Positions 36,119 to 45,112 of a stretch of 52,815 nt of DNA are shown one piece after another (within the stretch, counting starts at the first letter, position 1; each line of letters starts with the position of its first letter). This DNA comes from Trinickia terrae (GTDB lineage: Bacteria; Pseudomonadota; Gammaproteobacteria; Burkholderiales; Burkholderiaceae). The stretch spans positions 1 through 52,815 of the forward strand of contig NZ_SWJE01000028.1 in assembly GCF_005144415.1 (NCBI RefSeq). The letters run 5' to 3'. The translations under genes and the position numbers were made by a program. The notes below the pieces were generated by a model, which had not been told where the DNA came from, ran no database searches, and saw nothing but the letters and a program-made list of their open reading frames with translations.

Positions 36119-36136
36119 GTTAGCAAAATTGCTAAC
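36119..36136. promoter_or_regulatory. Palindromic operator upstream of higBA
   Basis: GTTAGCAA-AA-TTGCTAAC is a perfect inverted repeat (8-bp arms, 2-bp centre) only 7 bp before the toxin start codon. Position and symmetry fit a binding site for the XRE antitoxin overlapping the promoter or ribosome site. Confidence 0.7.
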
Positions 36137-36203
36137 ATACGGCAAAGCCCTCTATCGCTGAATTCCGCCGGACGGCCAACGCGCCGGCTGACGCATCAGA
36201 ACG

Positions 36204-36398
36204 TCAAAGCACCCGCACCAGCAACGAAAGCACCAGCGACACCACCACCGTCGACATGAACGGAAACGGATACTCGCGCCCGCCGATCTTCAGCGTGAAG
36301 TCCCCCGGCATCCGGCCGATGCCGAGCTTCCTGAGCCACGGCCACGAGCCCGACAGGATCGCGATCGCGAGGAAGGTGGTGAGGAGCCAGCGGATCAT
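36204..36398 (-). CDS. DUF2905 family membrane protein
   Basis: A 64-residue protein with two transmembrane helices (about 3-21 and 47-62) and the family centre GIGRMPGDFTLKIGGREYPFPF. This matches DUF2905, small inner-membrane proteins of unknown function. It begins 8 bp after the stop of the methyltransferase gene upstream on the same strand, so it is very likely cotranscribed. Confidence 0.88.
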   Translation of the reverse strand: MIRWLLTTFLAIAILSGSWPWLRKLGIGRMPGDFTLKIGGREYPFPFMSTVVVSLVLSLLVRVL

Positions 36399-36406
36399 CG
36401 CGCCGC

Positions 36407-37603
36407 TCAGAGCGTGTGCGAGCGGTCGCCGCGCGCGAAGGCGTCGAGCGTGCCGTCGATGCCGCGCGAGAACGCGATCACCTTGAAAAGCTCGCCCATC
36501 TCCGCTTCCGAGATCAGCTTCTGCACGGCGTTGGCGGCCGGCAGGAAGCGGGCGGCGTCGCGCGGGTCGAGCTCGGCGAGGGCTTCGGTGATGCCCGCGT
36601 TCAGCAGGAAGCGCGCCTGCGACGTGTAGCCGAGCAAGTCCGCGCCGGTCTCGACGCCGGCCTCGGCGATGCCCGTGAATTCGACGTGCGCGGTGATGTC
36701 CTGCAATCCCGGGTAGACGAACGGGTCGCCGTGCGCGCGATGCCGGTAGTGGCACATCAGCGTGCCCTGCGCGCGCTGCTGATGGTAGTACTCGTGGCGC
36801 GGAAAGCCGTAGTCGATGAAGAACGCCGCGCCGCGCGCGAGCATCGTGCAGATCGTGCGCGTGAAGGCTTGGCCCGCTTCGTGCGTTTCGGTCACGTAGT
36901 CGCCGGCGATGCCGGTTTCCTCGATGTCGGCGAGGCGGACGGCATCTGCCGTTGTGCTCACTGGCCGGTCTTCGAACGCGAGCGCGCCGTCCTTGAGCGC
37001 GACGCCGCGCTCGTGCCACGCTTCGCCGGTGTGCGAGAACAGACGCACCGGCATGGCGTCGAGCACTTCGTTGCCGATCACGACCCCTTCGAATGTCTCC
37101 GGCAGCGCGTCGAGCCAGCGCACGCGCGCCGCGAGCGTCGGCGCCTGCGCCTCGATCGTTTCGCGCTGCCGCTCGCGCAGCTCGCCGGAGAGGTCGACGA
37201 TCGAGTAGCTGTCGAACGAGACGCCGAGCCTGTCGAGCGCGGTGAGGAGGCCCGCTGCCAGCCTGCCCGTGCCCGCGCCGAATTCCATCAGATGTCGCGT
37301 GCCGCTCGCTTCGAGCGCCTGCGCGAGCGGCTGCGCGAGCGTCGCGGCGAAGAGCGGCGACAGCTCCGGCGCGGTGACGAAGTCGCTGCCGTCCTCGGCG
37401 CGGCGGCCGAATTTGACGGCGCCGCCGCTGTAGTAGCCGAGCCCCGGCGCGTAGAGCGCGCGTTCCATGTAGCGGTCGAACGGCAGCCAGCCGCCGGCCG
37501 TGGCGATCTCGCCGCGGATCAGCGAGACGAGCTTTTCGGACGCGGCGAGCGCGGTCGGTCCGGGAGCAGGTAAACTGTCGGGTTGGTGAGCTTTCTGATT
37601 CAT
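36407..37603 (-). CDS. MidA/NDUFAF7-like SAM-dependent methyltransferase
   Basis: A 398-residue protein of the COG1565/DUF185 family. Its eukaryotic relative NDUFAF7 methylates an arginine of a complex I subunit; the bacterial substrate is unknown. Segments WLPFDRYMERALYAPGLGYYSGG, the SAM-binding LMEFGAGTGRLAAGLL and GVVIGNEVLDAMPV are characteristic. ATG 37603 was chosen; the frame remains open far upstream into the divergent gene, but only this start gives a normal N-terminus. Only 13 bp separate it from the divergent start codon at 37617. Confidence 0.88.
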   Translation of the reverse strand: MNQKAHQPDSLPAPGPTALAASEKLVSLIRGEIATAGGWLPFDRYMERALYAPGLGYYSGGAVKFGRRAEDGSDFVTAPELSPLFAATLAQPLAQALEASGTRHLMEFGAGTGRLAAGLLTALDRLGVSFDSYSIVDLSGELRERQRETIEAQAPTLAARVRWLDALPETFEGVVIGNEVLDAMPVRLFSHTGEAWHERGVALKDGALAFEDRPVSTTADAVRLADIEETGIAGDYVTETHEAGQAFTRTICTMLARGAAFFIDYGFPRHEYYHQQRAQGTLMCHYRHRAHGDPFVYPGLQDITAHVEFTGIAEAGVETGADLLGYTSQARFLLNAGITEALAELDPRDAARFLPAANAVQKLISEAEMGELFKVIAFSRGIDGTLDAFARGDRSHTL

Positions 37604-37616
37604 CCCGGCATTGTAA

Positions 37617-38441
37617 ATGACCGTCTCCTCCGACATCCCAGGCAATTCCGCGGCCAGCGGCGCGAGCGCCGCCGCCCGCGTCGTGCTGATCACCGGCGCG
37701 GCGCGCCGGATCGGCCGTGCGCTCGCGCTCGGCTTCGCCGCGCGTGGCTGGGACGTCGCCGTGCATTTCAGCACGTCGCGCGAGGAGGCGGAGGCGCTCG
37801 TCGCCGAAATCTGCGCGCTCGGCCGCCGCGCGGCGGCGTTGCGGGCCGATCTGGCCGTCGAGGCGGAGGTGGCGCGGCTCGTGCCCGCCTGCGCCGCGGC
37901 GCTCGGGCGGCCCTCGTGCGTCGTCAACAACGCGTCGCGCTTCGCCGAAGACCGCGCGCAGGACATCGGCTACGACAACCTGCTGACGTCGATGGCGGTC
38001 AACGTCGGCGCGCCGCTCGTGCTGGCGCGCGCGCTCCACGACGCGACGCCCGCGTCGGCCGCCGAGGACGAAAGCCAGCGCGCGGTCGTCATCAACGTGC
38101 TCGACCAGAAGCTCTACAACCTGAATTCCGACTACCTGTCGTACACGCTGTCGAAGGCCGCGCTGCGGACGGCAACGGTGACGCTGGCCCAGGCGCTCGC
38201 GCCGAAGGTCCGCGTGGTGGGGCTCGCGCCGGGGCTGACGCTGCAATCGGCCGACCAGACGCCCGAGGGCTTCGCCGCCGCGCACCGCGTGACGCCGCTT
38301 GGCCGCGCGTCGCGGCCCGAGGATCTGGTCGCGGCGGCCTGCTATCTCGCCGATGCGCCGGGCGTGACCGGCACCACGCTCGTGGTCGATGGCGGCCAGC
38401 ACCTCGTGCCGCTGCCGCGCGACGTGATGTTTTTGACTTGA
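37617..38441 (+). CDS. SDR family oxidoreductase, FolM/pteridine-reductase-like
   Basis: A 274-residue short-chain dehydrogenase. The cofactor motif TGAARRIG fits the TGxxxRxG pattern of pteridine reductases and FolM rather than the common TGxxxGxG. Other motifs are NNAS, the catalytic YxxxK in SYTLSKAAL and the C-terminal VDGGQHL. With folB directly downstream, a role in dihydropterin (dihydromonapterin) reduction is a reasonable inference. No ribosome site precedes the ATG and the divergent start is 13 bp away, so a leaderless transcript or a slightly later start is possible. Confidence 0.85.
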   Translation: MTVSSDIPGNSAASGASAAARVVLITGAARRIGRALALGFAARGWDVAVHFSTSREEAEALVAEICALGRRAAALRADLAVEAEVARLVPACAAALGRPSCVVNNASRFAEDRAQDIGYDNLLTSMAVNVGAPLVLARALHDATPASAAEDESQRAVVINVLDQKLYNLNSDYLSYTLSKAALRTATVTLAQALAPKVRVVGLAPGLTLQSADQTPEGFAAAHRVTPLGRASRPEDLVAAACYLADAPGVTGTTLVVDGGQHLVPLPRDVMFLT

Positions 38442-38544
38442 GCTTGTGAACGGTGCGCCGCGGCCTTCGGGCCGGCGCCGGCCGCACACCGGCGCGAGCG
38501 CTTTTACTGCGTGCCCGCCACGCACTTTTTGGATTGGAACGAAC

Positions 38545-38940
38545 ATGTCAGCCGCACTCTCGCACCCCCGGCTCGCCGACTGCCGCAGGCTTTTCCTGCG
38601 CAACTACGAGGTGTACATCAACATCGGCGTGCACGACTTCGAGAAGCGCGGCGAGCAGCGGGTCATCATCAACGTCGAGCTGTTCGTGCCGCTCGCGCTG
38701 TCGACGCCCGTCGAAGACAAGCTGCGCGAAGTCGTCGACTACGATTTCATGCGCGCGACGATCGCCAGGCGCGTTGGGCAGGGGCACATCCACCTGCAGG
38801 AGACGCTCTGCGACGACGTCGCCAAAGTGATGCTCGAGCACCCGCACGTGCGCGCCGTAAGCGTATCGACCGAAAAGCCCGACGTTTATCCGGACTGCGA
38901 CGCCGTCGGCGTCGAAGTCTTTCGCATCAAAGAGGTTTGA
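38545..38940 (+). CDS. folB: Dihydroneopterin aldolase
   Basis: A 131-residue member of the FolB/FolX fold (tunnelling T-fold). FolB splits dihydroneopterin to 6-hydroxymethyl-dihydropterin in folate synthesis. The N-terminal [39 protein letters not shown] and [14 protein letters not shown] segments are typical, including the conserved ETL glutamate. It is placed between the FolM-like reductase and ttcA, 2 bp before the latter, suggesting an operon. FolX activity is a possible alternative. Confidence 0.9.
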   Translation: MSAALSHPRLADCRRLFLRNYEVYINIGVHDFEKRGEQRVIINVELFVPLALSTPVEDKLREVVDYDFMRATIARRVGQGHIHLQETLCDDVAKVMLEHPHVRAVSVSTEKPDVYPDCDAVGVEVFRIKEV

Positions 38941-38942
38941 GC

Positions 38943-39932
38943 ATGAATGCTTCCGGGATCCTGACGAGCGGCGCCGAACCGGCCGCTGCCGAAGAGGCGA
39001 GCGAGCGCCGTGCGCTCACGCGCCGCGAGCAGAAAGAGGCGTACGAGAACAACAAGCTCTTCAAGCGGCTCGCGCGCCAGGTCGGCCAGGCGATCGGCGA
39101 CTACAACATGATCGAGGACGGCGACAAGGTGATGGTGTGCCTGTCGGGCGGCAAGGATAGCTACGCGATGCTCGACGTCCTGATGCGTCTGCGCGAGCGC
39201 GCGCCGATCGACTTCGAGATCGTCGCCGTCAATCTCGACCAGAAGCAGCCGGGCTTTCCCGAGCACGTGCTGCCCGAGTACCTGGCGAAGCTCGGCATCC
39301 CGTTCCACATCGAGAACCAGGACACCTACAGCATCGTCAAGCGCCTCGTGCCCGAAGGCAAGACGACCTGCTCGCTGTGCTCGCGGCTGCGGCGCGGCAT
39401 CCTGTACCGCGTCGCGGGCGAGCTCGGCGCGACCAAGATCGCGCTCGGCCACCATCGCGACGACATCCTGCAGACGCTGCTCCTGAACCTGTTCTACGGC
39501 GGCAAGCTGAAGGGGATGCCGCCGAAGCTGCAATCGGACGACGGCAAGAACGTCGTGATCCGCCCGCTCGCCTACGTGAAGGAGACGGATCTCGAGAAAT
39601 ACGCGGAGCTGCGCGAGTTTCCGATCATCCCGTGCAACCTGTGCGGCAGCCAGCCGAACCTGAAGCGAGCGGAGATGAAGGCGCTGATCCGCGAGTGGGA
39701 CAAGCGCTTTCCGGGCCGCGTCGAGAACATGTTCAACGCGCTGTCGAACGTGGTGCCCTCGCACTTGATGGATGCCGGGCTGTTCCCGTTCGCGGGCCTG
39801 CGCGCGACGGGCGAGGCCGACCCGGCGGGCGACATCGCGTTCGACGAGGAGCCGTGCTCGACCGATGCGCCGGACGCCTCGCCGGGCGGGAGCGGCAAGC
39901 CGATCTCGATCGTGCAGTTCGACGATCTCTGA
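38943..39932 (+). CDS. ttcA: tRNA 2-thiocytidine(32) synthetase
   Basis: A 329-residue ATP- and iron-sulfur-dependent enzyme that thiolates C32 of certain tRNAs. The PP-loop SGGKDS is at about residues 70-75. Two CxxC pairs, CSLC (in [12 protein letters not shown]) and CNLC (in IPCNLCGSQ), bind the 4Fe-4S cluster. [18 protein letters not shown] is also conserved. The C-terminal 40 residues are Asp/Pro-rich and variable. An intrinsic terminator follows 11 bp after the stop. Confidence 0.95.
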   Translation: MNASGILTSGAEPAAAEEASERRALTRREQKEAYENNKLFKRLARQVGQAIGDYNMIEDGDKVMVCLSGGKDSYAMLDVLMRLRERAPIDFEIVAVNLDQKQPGFPEHVLPEYLAKLGIPFHIENQDTYSIVKRLVPEGKTTCSLCSRLRRGILYRVAGELGATKIALGHHRDDILQTLLLNLFYGGKLKGMPPKLQSDDGKNVVIRPLAYVKETDLEKYAELREFPIIPCNLCGSQPNLKRAEMKALIREWDKRFPGRVENMFNALSNVVPSHLMDAGLFPFAGLRATGEADPAGDIAFDEEPCSTDAPDASPGGSGKPISIVQFDDL

Positions 39933-39943
39933 TCTGACCAAGG

Positions 39944-39970
39944 ATGGCGCGAGACTATCGCGCCATTTTC
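39944..39970 (+). terminator. Intrinsic terminator of ttcA
   Basis: A perfect 9-bp stem ATGGCGCGA / TCGCGCCAT with loop GACTA, followed by TTTC. On the opposite strand the same bases encode the last residues (MAR) and the TAG stop of the convergent GNAT gene, whose stop lies in the loop. Confidence 0.8.
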
Positions 39971-40638
39971 TTGTCGGCCCGCGCCGGGCCGCCCCCAAGT
40001 GTACTGACCGCCCCCTCGGGGGGCGGCGAACGAAGTGAGCGTGGGGGCAGTTTCTTTTCCAGCATCGCTTTTACTTCGGGCCATTCCGTGTCGATGATGC
40101 TGAAGCGCACGGAGTTGCGCCTGCGTCCGTCCGGCATGATCCGCTCGTTTCGCACGATGCCTTCCTGCTTCGCGCCGATGCCGAGGATCGCGGCGCGCGA
40201 CTTCGCGTTCAGCTCGTCGGTCGTGAATTGCACGCGCACGCATTGCATTGTCTCGAATGCGCAAGCCAGGAGGAGGTACTTCGCCTCCGTGTTGATGCCG
40301 GTCCGCTGGGCCGACGCCGCGAGCCACGTCGAGCCGATCTCCAGCTTGCGATTGTCGCGGTCGATTTTCCAGAAGCGCGTGGTGCCGACGATCTTTCCGG
40401 TGTCGCGCCTCGCGATCGCGAACGGCATCACGGTGCCGTCCCGGCGGCCCGCCAGGGCTCGCTCCAGGTACGCGTCGATCGTGTCCGGCGCGGGGACGAC
40501 CGTGACTTTCAGGTTCCATAGCTCGCCGTCCTTGGCCGCGTCGAGGAGCGCCGCTGCGTGGCCGTACTGCAGCGGCAGGAGTTCGACGGTCTTTCCTGTC
40601 AGGGTGGGCTGCTCGGCGGCGGGGGTGTCGAGAATCAT
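39955..40638 (-). CDS. GNAT family N-acetyltransferase with a repeat-encoded C-terminal tail
   Basis: A 227-residue acetyltransferase of the RimJ/RimL type (COG1670) using acetyl-CoA; the substrate is unknown. Core segments are MPFAIARRDTGKIVGTTRFW, LEIGSTWLAASAQRTGINTEAKYLLL and RNSVRFSIIDTEWPEVKAML. It is homologous to the divergent GNAT at 40846. The native fold should end near AMLEKKL. The last 30 residues (LPPRSLRSPPPEGA to GGPARADKKMAR) come from the dispersed repeat at 39980-40048 and from the ttcA terminator. Start ATG 40638 was chosen; earlier starts at 40674 and 40701 add Pro/Ser-rich residues. Confidence 0.83.
   Translation of the reverse strand: MILDTPAAEQPTLTGKTVELLPLQYGHAAALLDAAKDGELWNLKVTVVPAPDTIDAYLERALAGRRDGTVMPFAIARRDTGKIVGTTRFWKIDRDNRKLEIGSTWLAASAQRTGINTEAKYLLLACAFETMQCVRVQFTTDELNAKSRAAILGIGAKQEGIVRNERIMPDGRRRNSVRFSIIDTEWPEVKAMLEKKLPPRSLRSPPPEGAVSTLGGGPARADKKMAR
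39980..40048 (-). repeat. Dispersed palindromic repeat, copy B, at the 3' end of a coding sequence
   Basis: Mate of 7745-7814, 69 bp, with an extended palindrome CCGCCCCC-TCG-GGGGGCGG. Compared with copy A it has one inserted C, two single-base deletions and about five substitutions. The encoded peptide begins and ends in the same frame as in copy A, but the middle differs. Confidence 0.85.
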
Positions 40639-40845
40639 CGGGAAGGGCGGCGTTGTCGGCGAAGATGGGGGCATCGTACGAGGCTGGGACGTAGCGGGCA
40701 AGAGCCGGCTTCGGCGCGGAACCCGCGCGGGCTCGTGGCTCTAGACGGTGCGTCTGGCGTGGCTCTTTTGGTGGAGCCACGAATTCCGTAGATTAAGCAT
40801 TTGTCCGGCACCTCGCCGGTGCTTCACCCACCAAGAGACGCCCTT

Positions 40846-41556
40846 ATGTCTTCCACGACGAACATCTATCAGCAACCGATCGGGGAGCCACTCCCCGAAT
40901 GGACTGCGCGTCCTCAGCCGCCGCGTGTTTCCCTCGACGGCCGATATTGCCGGCTCGAGCCGCTCGACGCCACCCGCCACGCCGCCGGCCTCTACGACGC
41001 CTACAGCCGAGCCGACGGCGGCCGCGACTGGACTTACATGTCGGCCGGGCCGTTCGCCGATGCCACCGCCTATCGCGAGTACGCCGAGCGGACCGCCGCG
41101 AGCCGCGATCCACTGCACTACGCGGTGATCGACCTGAAAACACAGCGCGCGGTCGGCACGCTGGCGCTGATGCGCATCGATGCGGCCAACGGCGTGATTG
41201 AAGTCGGTTTCGTCGCGTTTTCGCCGCTGCTCCAGCGCACGCCGGTCTCGACCGAGGCGCAGTATCTGCTGATGAAGCACGTCTTCGACGATCTCGGCTA
41301 CCGCCGCTACGAATGGAAGTGCGACAGCCTGAACGAGCGCTCGCGCCGGACGGCGGAGCGGCTCGGTTTCCAGTTCGAAGGGATTTTCCGCCAGGCCATT
41401 GTCTACAAGGGACGCAGCCGCGATACGGCGTGGTTCTCCGTCATCGACAAGGAATGGCCCGCACGGCGCGCCGAGTTCGAGCAATGGCTCGCGCCGGAGA
41501 ATTTCGACGAGCAAGGCGTTCAGCGCCGCTCGCTGACGGAAATTCGCGGCGCGTGA
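40846..41556 (+). CDS. GNAT family N-acetyltransferase
   Basis: A 236-residue RimJ/RimL-type acetyltransferase. Segments are VSLDGRYCRLEPLDATRHAAG, HYAVIDLKTQRAVGTLALMRID, IEVGFVAFSPLLQRTPVSTEAQYLLM and RSRDTAWFSVIDKEWP. Its C-terminal half closely parallels the neighbouring divergent GNAT, indicating an old duplication; unlike that gene it ends normally, without the repeat tail. A plausible start further upstream (40801) adds 15 residues. The substrate is unknown, possibly a protein N-terminus or a small amine. Confidence 0.87.
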   Translation: MSSTTNIYQQPIGEPLPEWTARPQPPRVSLDGRYCRLEPLDATRHAAGLYDAYSRADGGRDWTYMSAGPFADATAYREYAERTAASRDPLHYAVIDLKTQRAVGTLALMRIDAANGVIEVGFVAFSPLLQRTPVSTEAQYLLMKHVFDDLGYRRYEWKCDSLNERSRRTAERLGFQFEGIFRQAIVYKGRSRDTAWFSVIDKEWPARRAEFEQWLAPENFDEQGVQRRSLTEIRGA

Positions 41557-41705
41557 GACGCAGGCGAGCAGCAGGCGGCAAGGCGCGGTAACGAGAGGCA
41601 AGGGAGCGGCAAGGCGCCCCCGCGACAGGCTCGCGGCACGGCGTCCGGCGCGGGGAAGGAGCGTGCGGAAGCCCTCACGGCAAGCGTGGGACGCCAGACC
41701 CCACA

Positions 41706-41714
41706 TGTTAGAAT
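41706..41714 (+). promoter_or_regulatory. Possible extended -10 promoter of glmU
   Basis: TG-T-TAGAAT, 33 bp upstream of the glmU start. No good -35 is seen. Offered as a weak candidate for the glmU-glmS unit. Confidence 0.35.
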
Positions 41715-41747
41715 GGCCCGCTCAAAACTCCTCTCATCGCCGATGCC

Positions 41748-43109
41748 ATGAACATCGTGATTTTGGCGGCAGGCACCGGCAAGCGCATGCGTTCGGCGCT
41801 GCCCAAGGTGCTTCATCCTCTGGCCGGCAGGCCGCTTCTGTCCCACGTCATCGATACCGCCCGCACGCTGAAACCCGTGCGGCTCGTGGTCGTGGTCGGC
41901 CATGGCGCCGAGCAGGTGCGCGCGGCAGTCGCCGCGCCCGACGTCCAGTTCGCCGTGCAGGCCGAGCAGCTCGGCACGGGGCATGCGGTTCAGCAGGCGC
42001 TGCCGCTGCTCGACCCGGCTCAGCCGACGCTCGTGCTCTACGGCGATGTGCCGCTCACGAAGGCGAGCACGTTGAAGCGCCTGACCGACGCGGCCGTCGA
42101 AGGCCGCTACGGCGTGCTCACCGTGACGCTCGACGACCCCGCCGGCTACGGGCGCATCGTCCGCGACCAGGCAGGCTACGTCCAGCGCATCGTCGAGCAG
42201 AAGGACGCCACGCCCGAGCAGCAGAAGATCCGCGAGATCAACACCGGCATCGTCGTGACGCCGACGGCGCAGCTCGCGATGTGGCTCGCGTCGCTGAGGA
42301 ACGACAACGCGCAGGGTGAGTATTACCTGACGGACGTCGTCGAGCGCGCGATCGAAGCGGGCTTCGACATCGTCACGACGCAGCCCGACGAGGAATGGGA
42401 AACGCTCGGCGTGAACAGCAAGGCGCAGCTCGCCGAGCTCGAGCGCGTGCACCAGCGCAACGTCGCCGATGCGCTGCTCGCGGCGGGCGTCACGCTCGCC
42501 GACCCGACGCGGCTCGACGTGCGCGGCACGCTCGAATGCGGGCGCGACGTCTCGATCGACGTGAACTGTGTGTTCGAAGGCCGCGTGACGCTGGCCGACA
42601 ACGTGACGATCGGCCCGAACTGCGTGATCCGCGATGCGGCGATCGGCGCGGGCACGCGCATCGACGCCTTCACGCACGTCGAAGGCGCGCAGGTCGGCGC
42701 GCAAGTCGTGCTCGGCCCGTACGCGCGCCTGCGTCCCGGCACCACGCTTGCGGACGAAGCCCACGTCGGCAACTTCGTCGAAGTGAAGAACGCGGTGCTC
42801 GGCCATGGCTCGAAGGCGAATCATCTGACCTATATCGGCGACGCCGACATCGGCGCGCGCGTGAACGTCGGCGCGGGCACCATCACCTGCAATTACGACG
42901 GTGCGTTCAAGCACCGCACCGTGATCGAGGACGACGTCTTCGTCGGTTCGGATACGCAGCTCGTGGCGCCGGTGCGCGTCGGGCGCGGCGTGACGATCGC
43001 GGCGGGCACGACAGTCTGGAAGGACGTGCCCGAGGGCATGCTGGTCCTGAACGACAAGACGCAGACGTCGAAGAGCGGCTACGTGCGCCCGACGAAAAAG
43101 AAGAGCTGA
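41748..43109 (+). CDS. glmU: Bifunctional UDP-GlcNAc pyrophosphorylase / glucosamine-1-phosphate acetyltransferase
   Basis: A 453-residue cytosolic enzyme that acetylates glucosamine-1-P and couples it to UTP, making UDP-GlcNAc for peptidoglycan and LPS. The N-terminal uridyltransferase domain starts [25 protein letters not shown]; the C-terminal part is a left-handed beta-helix with hexapeptide repeats ([20 protein letters not shown]) and [21 protein letters not shown] at the acetyl-CoA site. It is followed by glmS on the same strand, grouping successive steps of the pathway. Confidence 0.96.
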   Translation: MNIVILAAGTGKRMRSALPKVLHPLAGRPLLSHVIDTARTLKPVRLVVVVGHGAEQVRAAVAAPDVQFAVQAEQLGTGHAVQQALPLLDPAQPTLVLYGDVPLTKASTLKRLTDAAVEGRYGVLTVTLDDPAGYGRIVRDQAGYVQRIVEQKDATPEQQKIREINTGIVVTPTAQLAMWLASLRNDNAQGEYYLTDVVERAIEAGFDIVTTQPDEEWETLGVNSKAQLAELERVHQRNVADALLAAGVTLADPTRLDVRGTLECGRDVSIDVNCVFEGRVTLADNVTIGPNCVIRDAAIGAGTRIDAFTHVEGAQVGAQVVLGPYARLRPGTTLADEAHVGNFVEVKNAVLGHGSKANHLTYIGDADIGARVNVGAGTITCNYDGAFKHRTVIEDDVFVGSDTQLVAPVRVGRGVTIAAGTTVWKDVPEGMLVLNDKTQTSKSGYVRPTKKKS

Positions 43110-43197
43110 CCGGTCCCGGCAAGTCTTCTCGGCCGCCCGCGCCTGAATGCACCTGAGCGCGGGGGCCGAACACTCATGAGCAAAGGAATCGAACACC

Positions 43198-45015
43198 ATG
43201 TGCGGCATTGTTGGCGCGGTAGCGCAACGTAACATCGCTTCCATCCTGGTCGAAGGGCTGCGACGCCTCGAATATCGCGGCTACGATTCGTGCGGCGTCG
43301 CCGTGCTGGCCGACGGCGCATTGCGCCGGGCGCGCAGCGTCGCGCGCGTGGCGGACCTCGACGCGCAGGTGCGCGAGTCGGATCTCGACGGCGTGACGGG
43401 CATCTCGCACACGCGCTGGGCGACGCACGGCGCGCCCGTCACCGACAACGCGCACCCGATCTTCTCGCGCGACACGGTGGCGCTCGTGCACAACGGCATC
43501 ATCGAGAACTACGAGTCGCTGCGCGAGATGCTGCGCGGCAAGGGCTACGAGTTCGCCTCGCAGACCGATACCGAAGTCGTCACGCACCTGATCCACAGCC
43601 TGTACCGCGGCGACCTTTACGCGGCGGTGCGCGAGGCCGTCAAGCAGCTGCACGGCGCCTATGCGATCGCCGTCATCCATAAGGATCAGCCGCACACGGT
43701 CGTGGGGGCGCGCGCGGGCTCGCCGCTCGTCGTCGGTCTGGGCGAGGGCGAGAACTTCCTCGCCTCGGATGCGCTCGCGCTCGCGGGTAGCACCGAGCGC
43801 TTCATCTTTCTCGAGGAAGGCGACGTTTGCGAGCTCTCGCTTAACGGCGTGAGGATCGCCGATCGCGACGGCAACGACGCCGTGCGCGAAGTGCGCACGG
43901 TCGTCGCTTACGGCGGCGCGGTCGAGCTCGGGCCGTATCGCCATTTCATGCAGAAGGAAATCTTCGAGCAGCCGCGCGCGATCGCCGACACGATCCCGCA
44001 GGCCGAAGCCTTCGACGCCACGCTCTTCGGCGAGAAAGCGGCCGAGGCCTTCGCCGGGATCGACAGCCTGCTGATCCTCGCGTGCGGCACGAGCTACTAC
44101 TCGGGGCTCACCGCCAAGTACTGGCTCGAATCGATCGCGAAGATCCCGACGCAGGTCGAAATCGCGAGCGAGTACCGTTATCGCGATTCGGTGCCGAACC
44201 CGAAGGCGCTCGTCGTCGTGATCTCGCAATCGGGAGAGACGGCCGATACGCTCGCGGCGCTCAAGCACGCGCAGTCGCTGGGCCACCGGCATACGTTGTC
44301 GATCTGCAACGTCGGCACGAGTGCGATGGTGCGGCTGACCGAGCTGGCGTTCCTCACGCACGCGGGCCGCGAGATCGGCGTGGCGTCGACCAAGGCGTTC
44401 ACCACGCAGCTCGTCGCGCTGTTCGTGCTGGCGGTGACGCTCGGCAAGATGCGCGGGCATGTCGATGCGGCGCAGGAAGCGGGCTACATCAAGCAGCTGC
44501 GGCACTTGCCGGCTGCGTTGAACAGCGTGCTGGCGCTGGAGCCGCAGATCATCGCGTGGTCGGAGGAGTTCTCGCGCAAGGAGAACGCGTTGTTCCTCGG
44601 TCGCGGGCTGCACTATCCGATCGCGCTCGAAGGGGCGCTGAAGCTCAAGGAAATCTCCTATATCCACGCCGAGGCGTATCCGGCCGGCGAACTGAAGCAC
44701 GGGCCGCTCGCGCTCGTGACGGAGGCGATGCCGGTCGTGACCGTGGCGCCCAACGACGCGCTGCTCGAAAAGCTCAAGTCGAATATTCAGGAAGTGCGGG
44801 CGCGCGGCGGGCAGCTCTATGTGTTTGCCGACGCGGATACGCGCATCGTCAACGACGAGGGCATCCATGTGATCCGCATGCCCGAGCACTATGGGCTGCT
44901 CTCGCCGATCCTGCACGTCGTGCCGCTGCAGTTGCTCGCGTATCACACGGCGTGTGCGCGCGGGACGGATGTCGACAAGCCGCGCAATCTGGCGAAATCG
45001 GTGACGGTCGAGTGA
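43198..45015 (+). CDS. glmS: Glutamine-fructose-6-phosphate aminotransferase (isomerising)
   Basis: A 605-residue enzyme that makes glucosamine-6-phosphate from fructose-6-phosphate and glutamine, the first step to UDP-GlcNAc. The N-terminal Ntn glutaminase domain has Cys2 (MCGIVGAV). Two SIS domains follow, with [22 protein letters not shown] and [10 protein letters not shown], and the conserved [14 protein letters not shown]-terminus. No glmS ribozyme-like structure is seen in the 88-bp upstream gap, as expected outside Firmicutes. Confidence 0.96.
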   Translation: MCGIVGAVAQRNIASILVEGLRRLEYRGYDSCGVAVLADGALRRARSVARVADLDAQVRESDLDGVTGISHTRWATHGAPVTDNAHPIFSRDTVALVHNGIIENYESLREMLRGKGYEFASQTDTEVVTHLIHSLYRGDLYAAVREAVKQLHGAYAIAVIHKDQPHTVVGARAGSPLVVGLGEGENFLASDALALAGSTERFIFLEEGDVCELSLNGVRIADRDGNDAVREVRTVVAYGGAVELGPYRHFMQKEIFEQPRAIADTIPQAEAFDATLFGEKAAEAFAGIDSLLILACGTSYYSGLTAKYWLESIAKIPTQVEIASEYRYRDSVPNPKALVVVISQSGETADTLAALKHAQSLGHRHTLSICNVGTSAMVRLTELAFLTHAGREIGVASTKAFTTQLVALFVLAVTLGKMRGHVDAAQEAGYIKQLRHLPAALNSVLALEPQIIAWSEEFSRKENALFLGRGLHYPIALEGALKLKEISYIHAEAYPAGELKHGPLALVTEAMPVVTVAPNDALLEKLKSNIQEVRARGGQLYVFADADTRIVNDEGIHVIRMPEHYGLLSPILHVVPLQLLAYHTACARGTDVDKPRNLAKSVTVE

Positions 45016-45059
45016 GAGGGGAGGGGCGGGCGTCGCGAGCGGCCCGCCTTCATGCGATC

Positions 45060-45100
45060 GACTCACGGCCCGCGGACGCCGCGTCCGCGGGCCGTGAGTC
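45060..45100. terminator. Long perfect hairpin between convergent genes
   Basis: A 19-bp perfect stem (45060-45078 with 45082-45100) and 3-base loop, 45 bp after glmS and 12 bp beyond the stop of the convergent RHH gene. It lacks T-tracts; position suggests a shared bidirectional termination or mRNA-protecting hairpin. Confidence 0.7.
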
Positions 45101-45112
45101 GAGTGAAGCGGA

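Noticed and set aside
36204-38603. 799-codon minus-strand frame spanning three genes
   Set aside because: Only its last 64 codons are the DUF2905 protein; the rest is out-of-frame shadow of the methyltransferase and the FolM-like gene.
43110-43197. glmS ribozyme
   Set aside because: The 88-bp gap has no matching structure, and the ribozyme is a feature of Firmicutes.
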